This document shows, piece after piece, positions 58,321-64,000 of a stretch of DNA of 64,000 bases (positions are counted from its first letter, which is position 1; each line of letters opens with the position of its first letter). The position numbers and the translations under genes were made by a program. The stretch lies in assembly GCF_008386585.1 (NCBI RefSeq), contig NZ_VUOB01000030.1, positions 1 to 64,000 of the forward strand, given 5' to 3'. Source of the stretch: Solihabitans fulvus (lineage in GTDB: Bacteria; Actinomycetota; Actinomycetes; Mycobacteriales; Pseudonocardiaceae). The notes below the pieces were generated by a model. That model did not search any database. It saw only the letters and a program-made list of their open reading frames with translations, and was not told the DNA's origin.

Positions 58321-59369
58321 CGAACCGCCCGCACCCGGTGCGCGAGCGCGCGAAGCGGCGGGCCAAGCGGCGACGACTTCGCCGCGGCGACGGCGGAGTT
58401 TCTGGCCCGCCGCAGTGCGCGGCTGATCGCGTCGGAGCTGACCGCGCCCTGAGACACCGTGCTGTGGCCGGTCATCGCGCGGCGCTTGTACTCGTCCTCG
58501 CCGCGCCCGAGGTCGATCCGGGCGATGCCGAGGGCAGGGGCGGCGGTGACCAGTTCGCGCAGCAGCAGCCAACCGGGGGACAACCGGCCGAACTCGGGCT
58601 CGTACACCGGGAACCACCAGTGCAGCACCCCGTCGGCGCGCAGGCCGAAGTGGGCGGCGAGCAACCTGGGTCCCGCGTGCAGCGTGGACAGGATGCCGCC
58701 GAACGCGGAACCCCGGACGCCGTGCAGCCCGTGCAGCAGCTCCGCCCGGCCCGCCGTGCCGAAGTAGTCTCGCGCCCCGGTGCTCCGGTACTGCGCCCGC
58801 TTCAGGTCGATCACGCTGTCCAGCAGCGCGGGGTCGCGGTTGTCCACCTCGAACCGAAGCGGCCCCAGCTCGCGTTCCGCCCGCGCGGCGCGCCTGCGCG
58901 CCTGTCCCATGTTGTCCTTGCCGCTGCGCGACGCCCTGCCGAGGTACCCGGTGAGACCGCCGGTCACGTCGAGGAAGGGGGAGGGGCGCCGCGTGTCCAC
59001 CCACGGCTCGAAGTCGGGGTCTTCGACCAGATGGTCGAACGCGAACTCGCGCGCCCCCACCGAGGAGAGCAACGTCAGCGGCGCGAACACCGTGCCGGGC
59101 GCGCGGATCGGCGCCTGGAAGTCGGCCGCGGGCCAGCCGACCGGGCGAGCCACCGCGCCGTCCCGGTGCACCGCCGTCAGCGAGCGGATCTCGCCGAACT
59201 CCTCGTCGACGGCGACCAGCACCCGGCGGCCGGTCCCGTGCACGGCTGCGGCGAAACCGGGATGGAAGTAGGGGCTGTCCAGGGCGGGGTTCGCGGCGCG
59301 CAACGCGTGCCAGCTGTCGAGCTCGCGCGAGGTGAGAGCGTCGAAGGTCGTCGTTCGCAAGCCGGTCAT
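58311..59369 (-). CDS. FemAB/GNAT-like acetyltransferase (BcsL/CelD type)
   Basis: A 352-residue protein of the double-GNAT FemAB-like group seen in exopolysaccharide operons. DSPYFHPGFAAAVHGTGRRV lies in the N-terminal half, SGKDNMGQARRRAARAERE in the linker and LHWWFPVYEPEFGRLSPGWL followed by RIDLGRGEDEYKRR in the C-terminal half (the usual D-x-G-x-G-x-x-x-Y-K ending). It may acylate a sugar amine or transfer an aminoacyl group. It starts 6 bp after the glycosyltransferase gene. Confidence 0.87.
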   Translation of the reverse strand: MTGLRTTTFDALTSRELDSWHALRAANPALDSPYFHPGFAAAVHGTGRRVLVAVDEEFGEIRSLTAVHRDGAVARPVGWPAADFQAPIRAPGTVFAPLTLLSSVGAREFAFDHLVEDPDFEPWVDTRRPSPFLDVTGGLTGYLGRASRSGKDNMGQARRRAARAERELGPLRFEVDNRDPALLDSVIDLKRAQYRSTGARDYFGTAGRAELLHGLHGVRGSAFGGILSTLHAGPRLLAAHFGLRADGVLHWWFPVYEPEFGRLSPGWLLLRELVTAAPALGIARIDLGRGEDEYKRRAMTGHSTVSQGAVSSDAISRALRRARNSAVAAAKSSPLGPPLRALAHRVRAVRRG

Positions 59370-59375
59370 CGCCCT

Positions 59376-60296
59376 TCAGTCGGGGAGTTCGCGCAGCCGC
59401 CGTGACGGCAGCACCAGGGCGGTGACGGCGGCGCGGGCGGTGTGCCGGCCGGCCAGCGCCCGCAACCCCTCGCCGATGACGACGGCGAGGTAGTAGGCGG
59501 CCGTGGGCAGCGCGCCGTTTCTCCTGCGGTACAACCGAACCCGGTTCACGGTGAGCAGCGCCCACAGCATGGTGTTGGTGCTGGACTCGCCGCCGATGTG
59601 CTCCACCACGGCCGACGGCTCGTACCACAGCGTCCAACCGTGGTCCCAGGCCCGCAGCGCGTACTCGGTCTCCTCGCCGTAGAGCAGGAACGTCTCGTCC
59701 CACCGGCCGATGTGCCGCCACGTGCGCAGCGACACCAGCATCGCCGCGCCGGTCGCCCACGCGGCTGGGCCCGCCCGCTCGTAGCGCTTCGGGTCGGTGA
59801 TCAGCTCGCCGAGCCGGCCGATCCGCCCCGCCCTGCTGCCCCCGATGATCGACTCGACGAGGGCGCGTGTCACCGTGGGCGGTCGCCGCAGCGACGGCTG
59901 GGTGCTGCCGTCGGGGTTGACTAATCGAGGCACCGCGATTCCCCTGCCGGGCACGCGCAGCGCCTCGGCGAGCGTCGACAACACGCCCGGCCGCAGCCGG
60001 CAGTCAGGATTGAGCACGAGCACCGCGTCGAAGTCGCTGTCCAGCAACGCATCCATGCCCGCGTTCACGGCTGCCGCATATCCGGCGTTCCGGCCGAGCT
60101 GGACGATCCGGATCGGTAGGTCCGCGTTCTCGACGATGCGCAGCGTGCCGTCCGCCGACGCGTTGTCGGCGACCACGACGTCGGTCAACCGCACGCCGCG
60201 CGCGCCATCGCAAAGGGACCGCAAGCATTCCTCGACGACGCCCTCGCTGTTGTACGTGACGACCACGACTGCGATGCGGGGAAGGGCGATCGTCAT
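59376..60296 (-). CDS. family 2 glycosyltransferase (rhamnosyltransferase-like)
   Basis: A 306-residue GT2 enzyme: VVVVTYNSEGVVEECLRSL, ADNASADGTLRIVE, VLVLNPDCRLRPGVL (the N-P-D-x metal motif), GAAMLVSLRTWRHIGRWDET and FLLYGEETEYALRAWDHGW. The NPD and EE motifs are typical of dTDP-rhamnosyltransferase-like GT2 proteins, which fits the deoxysugar genes at the end of the window. Co-transcribed with its neighbours. Confidence 0.9.
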   Translation of the reverse strand: MTIALPRIAVVVVTYNSEGVVEECLRSLCDGARGVRLTDVVVADNASADGTLRIVENADLPIRIVQLGRNAGYAAAVNAGMDALLDSDFDAVLVLNPDCRLRPGVLSTLAEALRVPGRGIAVPRLVNPDGSTQPSLRRPPTVTRALVESIIGGSRAGRIGRLGELITDPKRYERAGPAAWATGAAMLVSLRTWRHIGRWDETFLLYGEETEYALRAWDHGWTLWYEPSAVVEHIGGESSTNTMLWALLTVNRVRLYRRRNGALPTAAYYLAVVIGEGLRALAGRHTARAAVTALVLPSRRLRELPD

Positions 60297-60371
60297 GCCT
60301 TCGACATCGCCCGATCGTGGGGGGCCGTTACGGGAAATTCCCTGTTCTGGCAGTGGAATCAGCCGAACGAC

Positions 60372-61040
60372 TCAGCCGCGCACCCGCTTGACCAAGCGCG
60401 CGGTCAGACGGCGTAACCGCAGGGGCAACGGAGGCCGTTCATCGAGCACGGTCTTGGTCCACTGCGAATCCACGTCGAAGCGGAGGCTGTTGCGTGGCTG
60501 GAGCCAGATATCGGGCCGGGATCGGCCGCCGTCGCTGGTGTACACCCGGGTCATCGCGACGCGCCGCAGCCTGGCAAGGACGATCCTGTCGTAGGAGCCG
60601 AACGGAATGGCAACGGTGGAAACCCGTTGCCCGGTCAGCTCGGCGAGCACCCTGGGGGCCTCGACCAGCTCGTCGTTGACCTGCTTCGCGTCCAGTCTGC
60701 GCCAGTCCCGGTGCGCCCAGCCGTGCGAGCCGACGGACATACCGGCTCGCACCAGCTCTTTGACGCCGTGCGCGTCCAGCCTGCCCGGCTCGCCGAGCAG
60801 CCCGGCCAGCACGAAGAACTCCGCGGTCAGGCCGCGCTCAAGCAGGCGGGGCAACGCGATCTCCAGGTCGGACGCGTTGCCGTCGTCGAACGTGAGCCGG
60901 ACGTCCTCGCGGCCGACCGCCGCGTCGAGCACCTGCTCGAACTGTTCGACGCTGACCCAGGTCGCGTCCTCACCTGGCGCGAGTTGACGGCTGGTCGCAC
61001 CGATGCCGTGTGTCGTGAGGGTGACGACCGAACACGTCAC
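60372..61040 (-). CDS. polysaccharide deacetylase (NodB-homology, CE4)
   Basis: A 222-residue CE4 deacetylase without signal peptide. Motif 1 is RLTFDDGNASD (D52 catalytic, D53 metal), motif 2 is SVGSHGWAHRDW with metal ligands H106 and H110, and motif 3 is IPFGSYDRIVL. It should remove acetyl groups from a GlcNAc-containing intermediate. GTG after GAGGAG is used; the earlier in-frame start is less likely. First gene of the minus-strand operon. Confidence 0.88.
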   Translation of the reverse strand: MTCSVVTLTTHGIGATSRQLAPGEDATWVSVEQFEQVLDAAVGREDVRLTFDDGNASDLEIALPRLLERGLTAEFFVLAGLLGEPGRLDAHGVKELVRAGMSVGSHGWAHRDWRRLDAKQVNDELVEAPRVLAELTGQRVSTVAIPFGSYDRIVLARLRRVAMTRVYTSDGGRSRPDIWLQPRNSLRFDVDSQWTKTVLDERPPLPLRLRRLTARLVKRVRG

Positions 61041-61223
61041 GACTCTCCTCACTACCGCTCGGGCACGTGGGTCGCACGTGCGAGATGCCTCCACCGCTGA
61101 CTATCGATCGAGGGCCTGTCGCGTTACGTCACGGGACACTACCGGGATGGCCGTTCGGGCACAGGTATCCGCTGTGGACGACCCCTGTTCCCGGCGTGGC
61201 ACCGCCGGTCTACGGTGTGACCG

Positions 61224-62063
61224 GTGGAGGTCGTGGTTCCAGCGCACAACGAGGAATCGACGCTCGGCGGTTGCCTCGACGGCCTCGCGTCGGCCGGCTC
61301 GGTGTCGCGCGTGGTGGTGGTGCCCAACGGATGCGTCGACCGCACCGAGGGAGTGGCGCTGGCGCATCGGAGCCGACCGACGGTGCGGCGGTCGCCGACC
61401 CCGGGCAAGGCCGCCGCGCTCAACCTCGGCGACGCGGAGTGCGCGGGCTTTCCCCGCGCGTACCTGGACGCCGACATCGTCTTGGACGGCGCGGCACTCG
61501 ACGCGCTGGCCGCGGCCGCGTCCGCCGAGGACACGCTGGTGGCGGTGCCGGTCGTGCGCCTCGACCTGACGGACGCGTCTTGGCTGGTGCGTCGCTACTA
61601 CGGCGCGCAGCGCGCCCTGCCGACGGTGCGCGACGACCCGGCCGGGCGCGGCGTCTACGTGCTAGGGCGGCGGGCGCACGAGCGGGTGTTTCCGTTGCCG
61701 GACAACCTCATCGCCGACGACGGGTACGTCGCCCGCGCGGTCGGTTCGACCGGTTGTGTCGTCGTGCCGGCGGCCGTTGTCGTGCTGGTGCCGGCCGGCA
61801 CGCTGCCGGCCCTGCTGCGTCGTCGGCTGCGGGTGCAGGCTGGCAACCAGCAACTTGACGCGTTGCTGCCGGCCGAGTCCGCCGCGGAATCCCGGGTGCT
61901 GGCAGGCGGTGCGGGCCTCCTGGCGTTGTCGGCGCTGGTTCGGTCGGGGCGGGTGCGGCCGATCGACGCGGTGGTGTTCACCGGTGTCACGACGCTGACC
62001 CGGCTGCTCGTGTTGGTGCGGCGGTGGCGGGGTCGCGAGGTGCGTTGGGGCAGCACGCGCTGA
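61224..62063 (+). CDS. family 2 glycosyltransferase
   Basis: A 279-residue GT2 protein: VVVPAHNEESTLGGCLDGLA, VVVPNGCVDRTEGVA, AYLDADIVLDGAAL (DxD motif) and DNLIADDGYVARAVG. Hydrophobic stretches at the C-terminus may contact the membrane. The GTG appears leaderless (TACGGT ends 7 bases upstream). The last 22 codons are part of a 65-bp tandem duplication, and the stop codon is created at the junction with the second copy. Confidence 0.85.
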   Translation: MEVVVPAHNEESTLGGCLDGLASAGSVSRVVVVPNGCVDRTEGVALAHRSRPTVRRSPTPGKAAALNLGDAECAGFPRAYLDADIVLDGAALDALAAAASAEDTLVAVPVVRLDLTDASWLVRRYYGAQRALPTVRDDPAGRGVYVLGRRAHERVFPLPDNLIADDGYVARAVGSTGCVVVPAAVVVLVPAGTLPALLRRRLRVQAGNQQLDALLPAESAAESRVLAGGAGLLALSALVRSGRVRPIDAVVFTGVTTLTRLLVLVRRWRGREVRWGSTR

Positions 62064-62122
62064 CCCGGCTGCTCGTGTTGGTGCGGCGCTGACGCGGTCG
62101 CGAGATCCGTTGGGGCAGCAGG
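61993..62122. repeat. 65-bp tandem duplication of the glycosyltransferase 3' end
   Basis: A unit beginning CGCTGACCCGGCTGCTCG at 61993 repeats at 62058 with a few differences. Because 65 is not a multiple of three, the second copy is read in another frame and GCTGACCC supplies the TGA. Confidence 0.9.
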
Positions 62123-62141
62123 CGTTCCGCGTCGTGATGGC

Positions 62142-63239
62142 TCACACCACGCGCGGCTCCGGCTCTCCGACCACCCAGCGCGCGGTCAACGAGGGCAGCG
62201 CGGCGCGCACCTCGTCCAGCAGGTCCGGCAGGAACAGCAGCACCTCGTCGGGATCCTCGGCGAGCAGGTCCGCCGGACTGATCACCGGGATCCCGCTGCC
62301 CGGCATCCGCCTGCCCTGCTTGGCCGGTGACGCGTCGGCGATCGACGGCAGCAGGTCCGGCCCGACTCCGGCGCGGCACAGCAACGCAACGGCCCGCGAC
62401 GCCGCGCCGTAGCCGAGCACCGTCCGGCCCTCGGCCGCGGCGCGCACCAGCCAGTCCCGCAGCGCTGCCGCGCTGCGTTCCGCCGTGTGCTGGAGTCCGC
62501 GCACCACCACGGGATCGCGCACCCCGGCCGCGTTCTCCTCGGCGACGAGAGCGCGCAACCAGTCGTCCGGCGCGCCCTCCCTCGCGGCGGCCACCAGCAC
62601 GGTGCCGCCGTAGAGGTCGAACCGCCACGCGGTGCGCGCGGTCAGCCCGGCGGCGGTCAGCAGGTCTACCACGGTCGGCGTCGAGTAGTAGGCGAAATGT
62701 CCGTGCCGCAACGCGTTCCACTGTCCATGGCGGACGATCGAGGCGAGGGAGTGGTACTGCAACAGCAGTACGCCGCCAGGCCGCAGCCGGGCGGCCCGCG
62801 CGGCCAGCGCCTCGGCTTGGTCGGCCTCGTGCATCAGGCCGAAGCAGTCCACCACGACGTCGGCCGCCGCGTCGCCGTCGACCGGCCGCAGGCCGCGCCC
62901 GGCCAGCAGCGAAAGCCACGAACCGCCGTGCGGGCTGCCGTACTCCGCCGCCGAGGCGCCCTCGGGCAGCAGCCCGGCCGCCGCGACCCTGGCGACCGCG
63001 TCGGCGGCCTGCGCCACCAGGGCTGCCGGTTCGACCGCGCGCGGCTCTGCCGGCGTGGTCGAATCCTCGACCAGCTGGGCGAGCCCACAGTTGGCGCACA
63101 ACCACATCCGCAGCGGATGCGTCGGATCGGGACCGCGCGCGCCGGCCGGCGGGAAGTCGTCGCACGCAGGCTGGACGCCGAGGTCGAGCACGAGTTCGCC
63201 GGCGCGCGCCCGGCACCCGCGACACACCGGAGTCAGCAC
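62142..63239 (-). CDS. deoxysugar C-methyltransferase-like SAM methyltransferase with N-terminal zinc site
   Basis: A 365-residue protein of the NDP-sugar C-methyltransferase group (TylCIII/NovU-like). The N-terminal zinc ligands are C6-x2-C9 and C48-x2-C51 (CANCGLAQL). A central Rossmann fold (AAEYGSPHGGSWLSLLAG, DVVVDCFGLMHEADQAEALA) and a C-terminal domain (GYGAASRAVALLCRAGVG, PDLLPSIADASPAKQGRRMP) complete the family layout. It should methylate carbon 3 or 5 of a dTDP-4-keto-deoxyhexose. The motif I glycines are less regular than usual. GTG start. Confidence 0.87.
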   Translation of the reverse strand: MLTPVCRGCRARAGELVLDLGVQPACDDFPPAGARGPDPTHPLRMWLCANCGLAQLVEDSTTPAEPRAVEPAALVAQAADAVARVAAAGLLPEGASAAEYGSPHGGSWLSLLAGRGLRPVDGDAAADVVVDCFGLMHEADQAEALAARAARLRPGGVLLLQYHSLASIVRHGQWNALRHGHFAYYSTPTVVDLLTAAGLTARTAWRFDLYGGTVLVAAAREGAPDDWLRALVAEENAAGVRDPVVVRGLQHTAERSAAALRDWLVRAAAEGRTVLGYGAASRAVALLCRAGVGPDLLPSIADASPAKQGRRMPGSGIPVISPADLLAEDPDEVLLFLPDLLDEVRAALPSLTARWVVGEPEPRVV

Positions 63240-63280
63240 AACGCGTCGCCTCCCGGCGTCGGAGGCGGCATGATGGGCGG

Positions 63281-63829
63281 ATGCGCGTTCAAACCGCCTC
63301 GCTCGACGGTGTGTTGTTGTTCCTGCCCACCGTGCACCGGGACGATCGGGGGTTGTTCACCCGCACCTTCGACAGCAAGGTCGCCGCGGCGCACGACGTG
63401 CACGGCGCGGCCTTCCTGCAGGACTCCCAGTCGCGGTCCCGGCTCGGCGTGCTGCGCGGCCTGCACGGCCGGTCCGGCGACGGCGAGGCGAAGCTGGTGC
63501 GGTGCGCGCACGGCGCGGTGCACGACGTGCTCGTGGACGCCCGCCCCGGCTCGCCGACGTTCGGCCAGCACGAGTCGTTCCGACTGGACGATGTGGACTT
63601 CCACCACCTGTACGTCCCGCCGGGCGTGCTGCACGGTTTCCAGGCCCTCACCGAGGTCGCTGACGTGTGCTACCGGATCGACCGGCCGCACGACCCCAGC
63701 AAGGACATCGCGGTGCGCTACGACGATCCTGAGCTGGCCATCGAGTGGCCGCTGCCGTTGAGCACGATCAGCACGCGCGATGCAGCCGCCGGAAGCTGGG
63801 CGGACCTGGTGGCGACGCTGACGGTCTGA
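63281..63829 (+). CDS. dTDP-4-dehydrorhamnose 3,5-epimerase family protein (RmlC-like)
   Basis: A 182-residue cupin-fold sugar epimerase. Catalytic H62 (LRGLHGRSGDGEAKLVRC) with K71, Y131 (DVCYRIDRPHDP), and LYVPPGVLHGFQALTE are in their usual places. The YQ normally after LRGLH is changed to GR, so a product-specific relative of RmlC (such as an antibiotic-sugar epimerase) is possible. The ATG lies 6 bases after CATGAT and may be leaderless. A CTGACGGT tandem repeat covers the stop. Confidence 0.87.
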   Translation: MRVQTASLDGVLLFLPTVHRDDRGLFTRTFDSKVAAAHDVHGAAFLQDSQSRSRLGVLRGLHGRSGDGEAKLVRCAHGAVHDVLVDARPGSPTFGQHESFRLDDVDFHHLYVPPGVLHGFQALTEVADVCYRIDRPHDPSKDIAVRYDDPELAIEWPLPLSTISTRDAAAGSWADLVATLTV

Positions 63830-63879
63830 CGGTGCGGACGGCGGAGTCCGGCGGAGCTGCTGGCGCGGCGACCGCGTGA

Positions 63880-64000
63880 TCACGGCGTCGGCCTCAGGTC
63901 CTCGCCGAGCGTGCCGGCCGCACGCCGGTCGGACAGCCGCGCCAGGCGGGTGAACCTGCGGTCGAAGTCGTGCTTGGTGAGGCCGTGCGCCCGGTACGCG
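63880..64000 (-). CDS. C-terminal end of an unidentified protein
   Basis: The last 39 codons of a minus-strand gene are visible (AYRAHGLTKHDFDRRFTRLA, RLSDRRAAGTLGEDLRPTP), ending 50 bp from the convergent epimerase gene. It probably belongs to the same sugar/polysaccharide locus, but the family cannot be named from this tail. Confidence 0.55.
   Translation of the reverse strand, partial: AYRAHGLTKHDFDRRFTRLARLSDRRAAGTLGEDLRPTP

Noticed and set aside
58196..58366. Longer N-terminus with (EPTGA)n repeat for the duplicated-domain protein
   Set aside because: The repeat lies between genes and overlaps the upstream stop; the GTG after AGAGGGG is a better start. An extended form cannot be fully excluded.
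1..64000. Search for tRNA, rRNA and intact insertion sequences
   Set aside because: No cloverleaf with a GGTTCGAATCC-type arm, no rRNA segment, and no transposase with paired terminal repeats was recognised; only a possible transposase tail at the left edge.

Overview
The window is high-GC, gene-dense chromosomal DNA from an actinomycete. I infer the order Pseudonocardiales (an Amycolatopsis-, Lentzea- or Saccharothrix-like organism). The reasons are strong GC bias at third codon positions, many GTG and TTG starts, several probable leaderless genes, actinobacterial families (DUF6319-like, LCP, ZapE next to a RibD-like reductase, a LigC-type ligase), a sortase-E type LAxTG sorting signal, and recurring GTCCAC(T/A)GTGGAC palindromes. 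No rRNA, tRNA, CRISPR array or intact insertion sequence was seen.

Region 1 (0-9.5 kb): the tail of a possible transposase; two acyl-CoA dehydrogenases facing a TetR regulator; an NHEJ-type primase-polymerase; a VapBC-like toxin-antitoxin pair with its operator; a proline-rich membrane protein; a small XRE regulator next to an ABC-2 exporter; and small hypothetical genes. Region 2 (9.5-23 kb): a previously easy-to-miss 36-residue peptide with two CxCCxxC motifs, a TAP-like lipoprotein hydrolase without its nucleophile, an EamA permease, a MerR/GyrI pair, an ABC-F protein, ZapE beside a RibD-like reductase, a luciferase-like oxidoreductase facing a MarR regulator, a LigC-type DNA ligase, ornithine aminotransferase and a polyphosphate kinase 2.

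Region 3 (23-40 kb): secreted lactonase and SGNH hydrolase, a short DUF218 protein, a metallo-beta-lactamase-fold enzyme, an ECF sigma factor (apparently frameshifted) coupled to a membrane L,D-transpeptidase homologue that lacks its catalytic cysteine, a HipA-like/DUF3037 pair, an LCP ligase behind a candidate structured leader, a 3-hydroxybutyrate dehydrogenase with its transporter, a TetR/hydrolase divergon with three operators, a GAF-PucR regulator and a methyltransferase. Region 4 (40-50 kb): four large secreted proteins (beta-propeller phosphoesterase, wall-anchored phosphoesterase, BNR-type propeller, beta-helix lipoprotein) and a flavin monooxygenase.

Region 5 (50.3 kb to the end) is a cell-surface polysaccharide locus: glycosyltransferases, flippase, O-antigen-type polymerase, Wzz-like chain-length protein, 2OG-Fe(II) oxygenase, acyltransferase 3, a duplicated-domain Cys-rich protein of unknown function, a FemAB/GNAT-like protein, polysaccharide deacetylase, and deoxysugar C-methyltransferase and 3,5-epimerase homologues. 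It suggests a Wzx/Wzy-type exopolysaccharide with a modified deoxysugar.

The most striking non-coding features are a 157-bp near-perfect palindrome that buries the flippase ribosome binding site, and the repeated finding that stop codons lie inside short tandem duplications (at least nine genes, units of 7 to 65 bp).
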